Source: Chloroflexota bacterium (GTDB lineage: Bacteria; Chloroflexota; Anaerolineae; CG2-30-64-16). Taken from it: a stretch of 64,000 nt of DNA. A model generated the notes under the pieces. The model saw only the letters and a program-made list of their open reading frames with translations, did no database searches and had not been told where the DNA came from. Position 1 is the stretch's first letter. Each line of letters begins with the position of its first letter. Where the stretch lies: NCBI GenBank assembly GCA_026389845.1, contig JAPLHB010000110.1, positions 20,215-84,214 on the forward strand, in the 5' to 3' direction. A program made the position numbers and the translations under genes. Of the stretch, positions 52,038-60,543 are shown in pieces.

Positions 52038-52901
52038 TCAGTCTGTCTTGACCCGATAGCTATACAGCGCCATGTTTTCATGGTCCGAGGATCGCGCCCG
52101 CTGCAGGGCGTAATCGGTGACCGGGAAGAAGTAATGGGTCTCCGAGTTCAAGGAGATGAAACCTTCTCCGTAGGCCACGCCGCCGGACTGGCCGAACGCG
52201 CCATCGCTGGTTTCGATCCGCTTGCGGGCGTAGGCGCCGCCGTAGCCCTGGCTCACCAGGCAATCCATGGCCGCCAGTTTCTTCTCCACCACGTCGGTGA
52301 TGTCAATGAAAACGTCGTTATAATAGCCACCCTCGGCATCCCACAAGTGACGGCGAATGCCCGCCGCGGTGCCGAAGAAGAACACTTGGGCCACGCGATG
52401 GGGCGGGTTTTTGTCGGCAGGATCCACGCTGGCCGCATGGTTGATGGCGTACATGGTGATCTGCCCGGCAATGGCATGTGAGCTGGAGAAAGCATCGCCC
52501 TCGCGCGGGAAATGGGTCAAGACGATGTCGGGCTTGATCTGGCGGATCATAGCGGCGAGGCGTCTGACGGTACCCTCTGTCATCAGCAGTACGGCATCAT
52601 CCTCGCCGAAAAAGTAAACATCTTGGAAACCCAGGATGCCACATGCCTTGCGCACTTCCTCGGCTTTCAGGTCGGAGCGTTCCGCTATGATCTGCAGCAT
52701 CTCATCGCCGGTGGGTACCTGGTCCCGGTGGAACATGGAGTCGCTGATGACCTTGTCGTGAACGCGCACGCCATGCGTCAACACCACGCAGGCCACGTAA
52801 TCGCCCCGCGCAGCGTGATGGGCCATCGCACCGCCGGACTGGTCAAAGATATCCGCGGGATGCGCGCCGATGGATAGAATGCGTAGCGGTCGATCAGACA
52901 T
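52038..52901 (-). CDS. PIG-L/LmbE-family deacetylase-like protein (HPAD variant)
   Basis: A 287-residue cytoplasmic protein. AAGGAAA precedes the ATG at 52901. The family motif AHPDDE is here AHPADIFDQSGG (H14-P-A16-D17): the metal-binding His and second Asp are kept, but the first Asp, the general base in MshB-type deacetylases, is Ala. The third metal ligand may be the His of SSSHAIAGQ. Family members remove acetyl groups from N-acetyl sugars. This variant could use another base or have another reaction. It is the second gene after the ABC binding-protein gene. Confidence 0.85.
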   Translation of the reverse strand: MSDRPLRILSIGAHPADIFDQSGGAMAHHAARGDYVACVVLTHGVRVHDKVISDSMFHRDQVPTGDEMLQIIAERSDLKAEEVRKACGILGFQDVYFFGEDDAVLLMTEGTVRRLAAMIRQIKPDIVLTHFPREGDAFSSSHAIAGQITMYAINHAASVDPADKNPPHRVAQVFFFGTAAGIRRHLWDAEGGYYNDVFIDITDVVEKKLAAMDCLVSQGYGGAYARKRIETSDGAFGQSGGVAYGEGFISLNSETHYFFPVTDYALQRARSSDHENMALYSYRVKTD

Positions 52902-52952
52902 AAATATTTTCCTTTCCTTCAGGTCGTCGTCGCAGAACAGCACGCCAAAAGA

Positions 52953-54104
52953 CTACCGCTCGTACGCCTGAGCCACGAACTCCTTTGCCGCATCGAAGAA
53001 TGCCTGCAAGTTCTCTTTGGCTGTCTCTGGTCGGATGGAATCAGAAGTGGAGAGTATGAAGCCGCCCCCTGGCGCGCCGATGGCGATCGTGCGCCCGACG
53101 ACCTCCCTGATCTGCTCCGGGGCGCCCTGGAGGATCACGTTCACCTGGTCAACGTTGCCCTTCAAGCAAACCCGGGCGCCGATCCTGGCTTTGGCGGATG
53201 CGAGGTTCACATCGCCCAGCGGGGGTGGGGAGAGTGTCTCGATGACATCTACGCCGGCGTCCGCCAGCAGCTCCAGGGTGCGATCCATTTTGCCATCGTC
53301 GTAGTAGTGGTAGATCGCGCCGTAGCTGTGGACAAGTTCCACGTTGGCACGGATGTGGGGCAGGAAAAGCTCCTTGAACTGCGCCGGTGACCATCCGACA
53401 CTCATGGAGCAGTTGTACCAGGCGTCGAAAATCATCTCTGCGCCGGCTTCCAGGGTTCGGCGCATAATGGCCTGGTTGTGACGGTTGAACAGGGCGATCA
53501 GCTCCTTGAGCAGCTCGCGATCGTCATAGTACAGAAGGAGCGCTCCCTGTACACCGACGGCGTCAACAAGGAACTGATCTGTTCCCTGGGTTGGGCGCAC
53601 TTCGACCAGACCTTCGTCACCCACCAGCTCCCGTGCCACCGCCAGCTCGCCTATGTAAGCGGTGTGGGGCGCGGGCAGAATGAAGGGGACCTTCTCGAGG
53701 TCAGCCCGTCCTTTGACCAGGGGCTCCACGATGTGATCGAAAGTAATGAACGTGCCGGGATCAGGGATCTGCCGCAGCTCGGTCAGCTCACCCGCAGGCG
53801 TCTTGAAGCGGCGACGCACCATTGTCCGCCCTGCTTCCCTGGCGACGTCAATGGACACGTTGACGGCGTCCAGATCGTCGTACGGCCCGGTGTAGCGCAA
53901 CAAGTAATTGTTCCAGCCCGGCACAACCATGACGATGGGGTCAATGCCCATCTTTCTACCGAACCGGAAGTAGTGTGCCCAGCAACAACAGCCCTCCACG
54001 CCAAGGAGATAGTCATAATAGCGGGGGCAGATCGGGACGCGGTCGGGTTCCTCATGCCGGATAGCGGCCAGCAGCCTCTGTCGGCTCGTCATTGCAGCTT
54101 TCAT
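52953..54104 (-). CDS. URO-D/MtaA-like protein 6 (YDDG variant)
   Basis: A 383-residue TIM-barrel protein with the family start MTSRQRLLAAIRHEEPDRVP. The H-x-C-G position reads IYHYYDDGKMDRTLELL, with both His and Cys replaced. The C-terminal part keeps VCLKGNVDQVNVILQGAP and GGGFILSTSDSIRPETAKENL, so the fold is intact. A row CCCW near residue 50 (VEGCCCWAHYF) is unusual and may bind a metal or cluster. ATG 54104 has GGAG ten bases upstream. It is read after the ABC importer genes, so it may act on the imported substrate. Confidence 0.82.
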   Translation of the reverse strand: MKAAMTSRQRLLAAIRHEEPDRVPICPRYYDYLLGVEGCCCWAHYFRFGRKMGIDPIVMVVPGWNNYLLRYTGPYDDLDAVNVSIDVAREAGRTMVRRRFKTPAGELTELRQIPDPGTFITFDHIVEPLVKGRADLEKVPFILPAPHTAYIGELAVARELVGDEGLVEVRPTQGTDQFLVDAVGVQGALLLYYDDRELLKELIALFNRHNQAIMRRTLEAGAEMIFDAWYNCSMSVGWSPAQFKELFLPHIRANVELVHSYGAIYHYYDDGKMDRTLELLADAGVDVIETLSPPPLGDVNLASAKARIGARVCLKGNVDQVNVILQGAPEQIREVVGRTIAIGAPGGGFILSTSDSIRPETAKENLQAFFDAAKEFVAQAYER

Positions 54105-54149
54105 TACACATTGACTCCGATCCGGGAACTTGGAGGTGGGTCTGTCATG

Positions 54150-54175
54150 GGGGCCGGCGTTGGGACGCCGGCCCC
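54150..54175. other. GC-rich intercistronic stem-loop
   Basis: GGGGCCGGCGT (54150-54160) pairs perfectly with ACGCCGGCCCC (54165-54175) around TGGG. It lies 73 bases past the stop of the ABC binding-protein gene, with no T run. It may be an RNA-stabilising hairpin that raises binding-protein expression over the genes downstream, a pattern known for importer operons. The rest of 54105-54247 shows nothing else. Confidence 0.5.
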
Positions 54176-54247
54176 GTGGGGGTGGATGGGCCGGCGCCGG
54201 CAGCTCCTAGCGCCTCGCGGAACAGAGACTGCCGGCAAACCGGGTGC

Positions 54248-56122
54248 TTACTTCATATTCCAGATCCACAGGTCGCCGGGGTGCCAGATCACGTAAGGTT
54301 GGCCCAGGGCGGCCATATTGGCCCAATCCAGGCCCTGCAGCCGCGGGGTCTTGGCTACCATGTTGGAGGCCGCCACCGTCGTCAAGGAAGGCAACTCCTG
54401 GTTCCAGATGCAGTCAATCTCCTGGAAGTAGGCCTTGCGCTTCTCGGCGTCGCTCTCGATCTTGGCCTTGTCCAGCAGCTCGTTCACACGCGCGTTGTTG
54501 TAGTACGGCGCGGTCGGTTTCTTGCCGTCTGCGCCGGCTTTCTCAGGCCATGAGCGGTAGAAGGCGTTGGAGGTCTGGCCGGGCCGGAGCCAGGGATCAA
54601 TGCTGCCGGGGTCGGCGCCAGGGCCGTACCAGAGCACGTTGAAGCTGAACTCTTTGCCACGCGGGCCCACGCCGTCGTTGTACGCCGGCTGCAAGGCGTT
54701 GTCAATCAGGTCCACGTTGGACAGGAAGCCCAGCTTGCGCAGGTATTCCTGGGCGATCGGCAGGTAATCCAGGCGGGCCTTGTTGCCCAGCCAGGACATG
54801 TAGGTGATTTCGTAGTTAGCCCGCTTGTCCTTGGTCAGGCCGATCTCGTTCCACAGCGCCTCGGCCTTGACCGGGTCATAGGTGTAGTGGGTCATCGTCG
54901 GGCAGGCGTACATGGTGCCGTCGAAGAAGCTGTCGCGCACTTTGCCGTAGCCCTGCAGGATGGCGTTCACGTAGGCCTGGCGGTCAATCGAGTACATCAA
55001 CGCTTGCTTGGCCTTGGGGTTAGCCCACAACCCCTTCAAGGCGAAGGTGTTGGCTTCGAGGCCCCACCAACTACCGGTGTTCTCGGCTTCGACGATCTCA
55101 ACCTTGGGGTCAGCCTTGAGGCGCCCGACTTCGGTGAGCGCCAGTGGGGTGACCAAGTCAATCTCACCTTTCTGCAGCGAGACGAGCGCCACTTCGGGCG
55201 AGGCGATCTTCATGAACAGCTTATCTGGCCCGACCTTGCCGCCCCAGTAGGCGTCATTGCGGGCGTACTCAATGTACTGGTCGGTCGCGTACTGGACGAA
55301 CTTGTACGGGCCGGTGCCGATCGGCTGTTTGTACCAGTAGTCAACCGTGCCGTCAAACAGCTTGGCCTGATCCAGCTTCTCGAGCACTTTCTTGGGCTGC
55401 ACGTACGGAATATCGGTGCCGGCGCCGTTGAAAAACAGCTTGAGGAAGCCGGCGTTTGCGCCGTTCAGTGTGAGCTGGACCGTCTGGTCATCCACTTTCT
55501 TGAGGCCGCTGATGGTGTCGGCCTTGCCGTCCTGAAACTCCTTGATGCCCTTCAGGTCGGCTACGTTGCGAATCTCCGCCAGTGGGCGCGTCTTGGAGTT
55601 GTAGCGCATCATCATCGAGTAGATGAAGTCGTCGGCGGTCACGGGGTCGCCGTTGTGGAATTTGACGCCACTGCGCAGCTTCATCGTGTAGTTCAGGCCG
55701 TCCGGCGATACGTCAATCTTCTCTGCCAGGCGATACTCGATGGCGCCGCCCTTCAAGATATTGATGTACGGGTCCACCATCGGGCTTTCGGCCCAACCGC
55801 TCTCCCAGTGGCTTTGGTGGAACTGGCTCATCTCGGGCCAGCCGTTGGGTAGCCAGACATTGACTGTGCCGCCCGTCTGCTTCTCTTTGGGCACCTGGGG
55901 CACAGCCGTCGGCGGGACAACCGTGGCGACCACGATCTTCTCTTTCTCGACGACTTTCTCTTTCTCGACGACGACCGTCTGTTGGACGATCTTCTCTTTC
56001 TCGACGACGACGGTTTCCTTCACCGTCTTCTCGATGACTTGCGGGGTGGGCGCTACGCAGGCGGACAGCAGCGCGCTGGCGAGCATCACAACGATCACGA
56101 ACTTGGCCAGATAGTGTTTCAT
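54248..56122 (-). CDS. ABC transporter substrate-binding lipoprotein (family 5, oligopeptide/dipeptide type)
   Basis: A 624-residue extracellular solute-binding protein. AGGAGG precedes the ATG. A lipoprotein signal ends in LLSAC with Cys22, followed by a charged spacer rich in VEKEK units (residues about 30-66). The mature part has the family-5 stretches VSPDGLNYTMKLRSGVKFHNG, TADDFIYSMM, PIGTGPYKFVQY and KQALMYSIDRQAYV. These proteins bind peptides, nickel, or oligosaccharides; some clusters in related bacteria import glycans. It follows the two permease genes after a repeat-filled gap of 389 bases. A weak TATACT at 56186-56191 could give it a private promoter. Confidence 0.92.
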   Translation of the reverse strand: MKHYLAKFVIVVMLASALLSACVAPTPQVIEKTVKETVVVEKEKIVQQTVVVEKEKVVEKEKIVVATVVPPTAVPQVPKEKQTGGTVNVWLPNGWPEMSQFHQSHWESGWAESPMVDPYINILKGGAIEYRLAEKIDVSPDGLNYTMKLRSGVKFHNGDPVTADDFIYSMMMRYNSKTRPLAEIRNVADLKGIKEFQDGKADTISGLKKVDDQTVQLTLNGANAGFLKLFFNGAGTDIPYVQPKKVLEKLDQAKLFDGTVDYWYKQPIGTGPYKFVQYATDQYIEYARNDAYWGGKVGPDKLFMKIASPEVALVSLQKGEIDLVTPLALTEVGRLKADPKVEIVEAENTGSWWGLEANTFALKGLWANPKAKQALMYSIDRQAYVNAILQGYGKVRDSFFDGTMYACPTMTHYTYDPVKAEALWNEIGLTKDKRANYEITYMSWLGNKARLDYLPIAQEYLRKLGFLSNVDLIDNALQPAYNDGVGPRGKEFSFNVLWYGPGADPGSIDPWLRPGQTSNAFYRSWPEKAGADGKKPTAPYYNNARVNELLDKAKIESDAEKRKAYFQEIDCIWNQELPSLTTVAASNMVAKTPRLQGLDWANMAALGQPYVIWHPGDLWIWNMK

Positions 56123-56271
56123 TCTTGCATCCTCCTGGTTTGATTAGATGATCCACCAACATCGTCCGAATAGGGGCCGATGAGTAGTATACCCCGTTTT
56201 TCCGGGCATCCTCATGCCCCTGACCCGATAGCCGTTCGTGAGCTATCTGCACCTCCTTTCCGCTCTTCATA

Positions 56272-56469
56272 AGGAACGCGAATTTTATAACTGGCCTTGC
56301 AAGCATCCTGAGCGGAACGGAGCGTCTTGTGCGAAGTGTAGTCGAAGGACGCGGCCATGACGCGATACCGCTCCGCCTCCTTCGACTACGCCCGCCAAAA
56401 ACAGCGGGCTCCGCTCAGGATGCTCCGCTACGGCTGAGTAGCCCGGACAGTTGTTTAATTCTCATTCCT
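56272..56469. repeat. MITE-like element with AGGAAYGMGAATT ends
   Basis: The left AGGAACGCGAATTTTATAAC (from 56272) and right AGGAATGAGAATTAAACAAC (complement, to about 56469) form imperfect ends. The core has CATCCTGAGCGGAACGG, GTAGTCGAAGGACGC and CCGCTCAGGATGC, as in the 47379 element. It lies 3' of the DppC-type permease gene; no gene is seen in the gap 56123-56511. Confidence 0.7.
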
Positions 56470-56511
56470 AAACCGGTTGGCCGTGGTATCGCGCCCAAGC
56501 GTCGACGCGGT

Positions 56512-57468
56512 CTACGCCTTGCTTGCCAACAGGCCTTTCGGATCCAGCGCATCGCGCAAGCCGTCGCCGACAAAATTGATACACAGCACCGCCAACATGA
56601 TGGCGACGCCAGGCGGCACCCACAGCCAGGGCATTTGTTCCAGGATGACCAGCTCCTGCGCGGCGTTCATCATGTTGCCCCACGAAGCGGTGGGCGGCAG
56701 GATGCCCATTCCCAGGAACGATAGCGCCGCTTCGGTCAGGATGGCGTTCGCCACGCCGAAGGTGGCGTGGACCACCAGCGGGGCGACCACGCCCGGCAGG
56801 ACGTGGCGGACGATGATGCGAGTCGGCTGCACGCCCACCGAGCGCGCGGCCATCACATAGTCCATCTCGCGGAGGGACAGGATTTGACCGCGCACCAGGC
56901 GGGACGGTCCGGTCCAACCCAGGGCGGCGATGGCGATCATGGTGTTGAAGATGCTCGGCCCCAGGATCGAAACCATGAAAACGATAACGATCAGCCAGGG
57001 GAGCGTCATGACGACATCCACGATGCGCATGATGACCATGTCTACGGTACCGCCATAGTAACCGGAAAGCGCTCCCAGGATGACAGCGATCGTTTCGTAG
57101 ATGCCGACGGCGACCAGACCCACGCTCAGCGAGATGCGCGTGCCATAGATGAGCCGACTCAACACATCGCGACCGAAGGTATCGGTGCCCAGGAGATGCG
57201 CAGCGTTCGGTGCTGCACGAGCGTGCGCCAGGTCCTGCTCGTAATAGGTATAAGGAGCGATGAACGGCGCGAAGATCGCCGCCAGCGCCATCAAACAGAG
57301 CACAATCAGACCGAACATGGCCAGTCGGTGCCGTACAAAGCGCCGCACCGCGCGCCGGGTGGGGCTGTCAACCCGGCGGGACCCGATGTCGGCATCATTC
57401 GCTATCGCCGGTCGGAAAGGACCGGCTTGGGGCTGGGCTTGTTCCATGCCCGGGGCTTGTGTGGACAT
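56512..57468 (-). CDS. ABC transporter permease, DppC/OppC type
   Basis: A 318-residue membrane protein of the oligopeptide importer class. A cytoplasmic N-terminal arm (residues 1-45) precedes six hydrophobic segments (LAMFGLIVLCLMALAAIF, IYETIAVILGALSGYYGG, LIVIVFMVSILGP, APLVVHATFGVANAILTEAALSF and the last VAIMLAVLCINFVGDGLR). The EAA loop that contacts the ATPase reads DYVMAARSVGVQPTRIIVRHV. ATG 57468 has GAGAG upstream. It pairs with the DppB-type gene 173 bases upstream, separated by a MITE. No ATPase gene follows, so energy must come from proteins encoded elsewhere. Confidence 0.92.
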   Translation of the reverse strand: MSTQAPGMEQAQPQAGPFRPAIANDADIGSRRVDSPTRRAVRRFVRHRLAMFGLIVLCLMALAAIFAPFIAPYTYYEQDLAHARAAPNAAHLLGTDTFGRDVLSRLIYGTRISLSVGLVAVGIYETIAVILGALSGYYGGTVDMVIMRIVDVVMTLPWLIVIVFMVSILGPSIFNTMIAIAALGWTGPSRLVRGQILSLREMDYVMAARSVGVQPTRIIVRHVLPGVVAPLVVHATFGVANAILTEAALSFLGMGILPPTASWGNMMNAAQELVILEQMPWLWVPPGVAIMLAVLCINFVGDGLRDALDPKGLLASKA

Positions 57469-57499
57469 GCAAGACACTCTCACTGGGCCAGGTTGAACT

Positions 57500-57631
57500 C
57501 ACGTGCGCCGGTATCTTCTCAATTTGTCGGGGCGCACCCTTGCGGTCGCCCAGGCGGGCAGGCGCCCCCTACGGGGATCTTGCGACAAGGCCATGCCCCT
57601 ACCCCGGATGATTGAGAAGCCACGTGCGCCG
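57500..57631. repeat. MITE-like palindrome (33296 family) with 11-base target-site duplication
   Basis: Element 57511-57620 runs from GTATCTTCTCAATTTGTCGG to CCCCGGATGATTGAGAAG, and both sides carry CACGTGCGCCG (57500-57510 and 57621-57631). This copy has an extra 22 bases (CCCCTACGGGGATCTTGCGA region) in its centre. It lies 10 bases past the stop of the DppB-type permease gene. Confidence 0.87.
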
Positions 57632-57641
57632 CTCAAGCGCA

Positions 57642-58604
57642 TCAGTCGTAGCGAATTCTGGGGTCAACCACCGCGTACAACACATCGCCGATGAGATTGC
57701 TGGCCAGAATCATGATGGCTGAAACCAACAGGACGCCCATGAGCGTCGGGTAGTCGCGGGTGTTGGTGGCGCGGATGGTCATCATTCCCATGCCCGGCCA
57801 CTGGAAGATTTGCTCCGTGATGACCGCGCCGCCCAACAAGTTGGGGATGTCGAGCGCGATGATGGTCACCAGGGGCAACAGGGCGTTGCGGAAGATGTGG
57901 CGGATAGTCACCGCGCTCGGCCTCAGGCCTTTGGCGCGCGCCACCGTCACATAATCCGAGCGCATCACCTCCAGCATGCTGGAGCGAGCGTAGCGCGCCC
58001 ACATGCCGGCGCTGAACAAGCCCAGGATCGTCGCCGGCATGATCAGGTGCCTGGCGCGGTCAAGGACGGAAAACGGCGCGCCGATGGTCAGCATTCCATA
58101 GGTTGGTAGCACGTCGAGCTTCAACGCGAAAAAGTAAATCATCGCCAATCCGATGAAAAAGGACGGAAAAGAGAGTTGGGCGAAAGCGACGATCGTAAGA
58201 ATGTAATCGCCCAGAGAATACTGCTTCATGGCCATGTAGATTCCCATCGGTATACCGATGATCATGGCCAGTATCAACGACGTCCCCATCAGCAGCAGTG
58301 TCGGCGGAATACGCTCTTTCAGATTATCCACTACCGTCTTGGAGCCTTTGTAGGGATAGCCCAGATCGCCGCGCAACGCCTTTCCCAGCCAGCGGACGTA
58401 ACGCGCAGCCACGGGCTGATCGAAGCCATACTGGTGCCGAATTAGCTGCACCTGCTCCGCCGGCATGCGCATGTAGGAGTCGTAGCCGATGATATTGATG
58501 ATCGGGTCGCCGGGAGACAGCGCATACAACCCATAGACGACCGCGGTGACCAAAAAGAAGATCGGGATGGAGATTAACAGGCGTCGGATGATGTAGCGCG
58601 TCAT
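57642..58604 (-). CDS. ABC transporter permease, DppB/OppB type
   Basis: A 320-residue membrane protein. MTRYIIRRLLISIPIFFLVT is the typical first segment, followed by a periplasmic loop (SPGDPIINIIGYDSY), further hydrophobic spans (LLLMGTSLILAMIIGIP, SFPSFFIGLAMIYFFAL), the EAA loop DYVTVARAKGLRPSAVTIRHI and LLVSAIMILASNLIGDVLYA at the end. I start at ATG 58604, AAAGGA upstream; an open frame extends past it through the leader of promoter B and is probably untranslated. It is first in the transport operon. Confidence 0.92.
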   Translation of the reverse strand: MTRYIIRRLLISIPIFFLVTAVVYGLYALSPGDPIINIIGYDSYMRMPAEQVQLIRHQYGFDQPVAARYVRWLGKALRGDLGYPYKGSKTVVDNLKERIPPTLLLMGTSLILAMIIGIPMGIYMAMKQYSLGDYILTIVAFAQLSFPSFFIGLAMIYFFALKLDVLPTYGMLTIGAPFSVLDRARHLIMPATILGLFSAGMWARYARSSMLEVMRSDYVTVARAKGLRPSAVTIRHIFRNALLPLVTIIALDIPNLLGGAVITEQIFQWPGMGMMTIRATNTRDYPTLMGVLLVSAIMILASNLIGDVLYAVVDPRIRYD

Positions 58605-58768
58605 GGAGCTGAACCATCCTTTATGGCGTTTCGGCAGGCCGGACTCGCCTTGCGCGGTCGGCTCGATCTTGTCAAGAACGTACTGCTGCACGCGGGCCAG
58701 ACTATCCCGAAGTCGCTCCTCGGCCAGCGGCCCGATGAGCGGGTGGTGTGTTTCTGCGGATGGATTGT

Positions 58769-58858
58769 CGCCAGTGTAGCATGAGTTTCGACTCTTGTCA
58801 ATAGGGTGTTTGGAAGACACACATACCAATGATCAGAAGTGATCGGAATCGAAACATC
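58769..58858 (-). promoter_or_regulatory. Promoter/operator block B
   Basis: Minus strand TTGACA (58796-58801), 17-base spacer, TACACT (58773-58778). GTTTCGA (58785-58791) and TCGAAAC (58849-58855) are 64 bases apart centre to centre. It matches block A (50136-50223) for 34 of the first 35 bases and again near the distal operator, with two extra bases between. It drives the ABC permease/binding-protein genes. The 165-base leader to the ATG has no other recognised site. Confidence 0.8.
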
Positions 58859-58866
58859 GGGCATGA

Positions 58867-60393
58867 TCAAGGGCTGCGAAGGTCAAAAATCCTGCGCGCG
58901 TTTTCGCTCAAAATCAGCCGCCGCTCAAACGGCGTCAGCCCGGCGTCCCAATAGAGACCAACGGCCGCGCCGACGCTGAGGAGGGTCTGGTCGCTGCCAA
59001 ACAGCACACGCTCGGGCCCCAGCAGCGCCAGGGAATCGCGGATGTCGTGGTTGTTGGGCCGGCTGGCGCAGAATTCGACATAGAGATTGGGCGTGTCGGC
59101 GATCACCCTTGCCCAGTGGACGTCAATGCCGTGCGCCAGGATAATGGGCAGGCTGGGATTGGCGCGCGCCAGATCACGCATCACGGCAGCATCGTCGCGG
59201 CTGGCGGCCATGAACAAGACCGGTTTGCCCCGCCTGGCGATCTCAGCCGTCAGTTGCTTTACCTCAGGGCTGGCGGTGGGATGCACCGTATGGATCAACT
59301 CCACCTCGACGCCAACGAAGTTGGGCAACTGGAAATAGCGATCCATTTCGGCGCAGGAAGCCGCCAACTGATGCGGGTTGAGTTCTACATAGCCTAGCAG
59401 CTCCGGGTGACCTTCAATGGCCGACGCCACCGCGCGATTGGCGGTTTCCATGTCATAGCGCATGCCCTCGTAGGATGAGAGCACGCTCCGCGTAATGCCG
59501 AAACGCCGCATGCGGGCAAGCATCTGCGTCGGGTCGTAGCGCTCCTGGCGCACCGGACAGCGCCAGTAGCCGAGATGCGAATGAATGTCAATGATCGGCT
59601 CAGCGAATCTCTGCGGTTCGAGGCTGGTGAGTTGCGGACGACCTGCCAGCGCATCCGGCGCGATCTTCAGCAGCCGAATGGCGTTGCCGCCCAAGATCGC
59701 CGCTTTGTCTTCGGCAGAGAGGGCGCTTTCCAGCACCTCGTTAAGCGCCTTTTGCATTGGACGCAACGGGGCGGCCGAACCAAAGAGCAGCCGGTGCGCG
59801 CCCACCTCCTCGGCCATCACCTCGACTGCGCCTACCGTCGCGAGCCAGTTCGTCTCCGCGTAAAGGTGGGGGCAGTGCTGCATGAGTGAAATGACCTCGG
59901 CCATGTTGTTGTAGTAGGTATCGGTCAGGATCACCGGTAAGCCAACGTCCGCCGTGACATTGGCGATCTCCTCCGCCGCGCCCCAGCCTGCGAAGCCTCC
60001 CTCGGCAATGGAGAAAACCAGAACGACGCCGGCGCCACGCAGCCGCGCCAACACCTGTTGGAAGAAACGTGAGGCAACGGTCCAGCCCTGTATCTGCGGG
60101 AAGAAACGAAAGACGCGCACCCCCTGTTGCAGACAGGCGGCCAACTCATCTTCCCAACCCAGGTATTCGCGCAGGTCGAGGGTCGCCAGCGGGATCAAGT
60201 GGGGGTACGCGCGCGCGGCGGCGATGCTCTCGCGGTTGCCCGTGCGGGGATCATAGTGCACGCCTCTGAGCGAATAGCTGAGCGCGCCGGCGACCTGGTG
60301 CCCATCCAGCGCGGCCAGCAAGGTGTTCAGCGAAAGATCGTAGTCATTCTCACTGCCCCCGCCGAACATGGTGTTGACGTCAATGACGTACAT
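58867..60393 (-). CDS. Fused two-domain amidohydrolase (metal-less N-half, intact C-half)
   Basis: A 508-residue protein with two amidohydrolase-2 barrels. The N-half (about 1-245) has DVNTMFGG (N7-T-M9) at the HxH site and GSAAP in place of GSD, so its metal site is lost. The C-half (about 262-508) has H271-S-H273 (IIDIHSHLGYW), PIILAHGIDV and VLFGSDQTL. The two halves line up with the separate genes 48335 and 47586, in the same order. AGAGGGTAAGCCG precedes the ATG at 60393; a longer frame is read from a MITE. Its stop is nine bases before block B. Likely a natural fusion of the two-part enzyme. Confidence 0.87.
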   Translation of the reverse strand: MYVIDVNTMFGGGSENDYDLSLNTLLAALDGHQVAGALSYSLRGVHYDPRTGNRESIAAARAYPHLIPLATLDLREYLGWEDELAACLQQGVRVFRFFPQIQGWTVASRFFQQVLARLRGAGVVLVFSIAEGGFAGWGAAEEIANVTADVGLPVILTDTYYNNMAEVISLMQHCPHLYAETNWLATVGAVEVMAEEVGAHRLLFGSAAPLRPMQKALNEVLESALSAEDKAAILGGNAIRLLKIAPDALAGRPQLTSLEPQRFAEPIIDIHSHLGYWRCPVRQERYDPTQMLARMRRFGITRSVLSSYEGMRYDMETANRAVASAIEGHPELLGYVELNPHQLAASCAEMDRYFQLPNFVGVEVELIHTVHPTASPEVKQLTAEIARRGKPVLFMAASRDDAAVMRDLARANPSLPIILAHGIDVHWARVIADTPNLYVEFCASRPNNHDIRDSLALLGPERVLFGSDQTLLSVGAAVGLYWDAGLTPFERRLILSENARRIFDLRSP

Positions 60394-60425
60394 CGGCTTA
60401 CCCTCTTTGCGTATCTGGTATGAAG

Positions 60426-60516
60426 GTATCTTCTCAATCATCCGGGGTAGGGGCACGACCTTGCGCCTGCCCGCCAGGGCGACCGCAAGGGTGCGCCCCT
60501 ACGAATTGAGGAGATA
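60426..60516. repeat. MITE-like palindrome (33296 family, inverted orientation)
   Basis: Ends GTATCTTCTCAAT and ATTGAGGAGATAC; the centre is GGGGTAGGGGC, GCGCCTGCCCGCCAGGGCG, GCGCCCCTACG, the reverse of the other copies. It begins 27 bases past the stop of the dehydrogenase gene and ends 32 bases before the fused amidohydrolase ATG. Confidence 0.82.
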
Positions 60517-60543
60517 CGCATGGAGTGGGATTTATTGAGCGTC

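Noticed and set aside
58605..58829. N-terminal extension of the DppB-type permease
   Set aside because: The extra codons run through promoter/operator block B and its leader, and the permease has its usual start at 58604.
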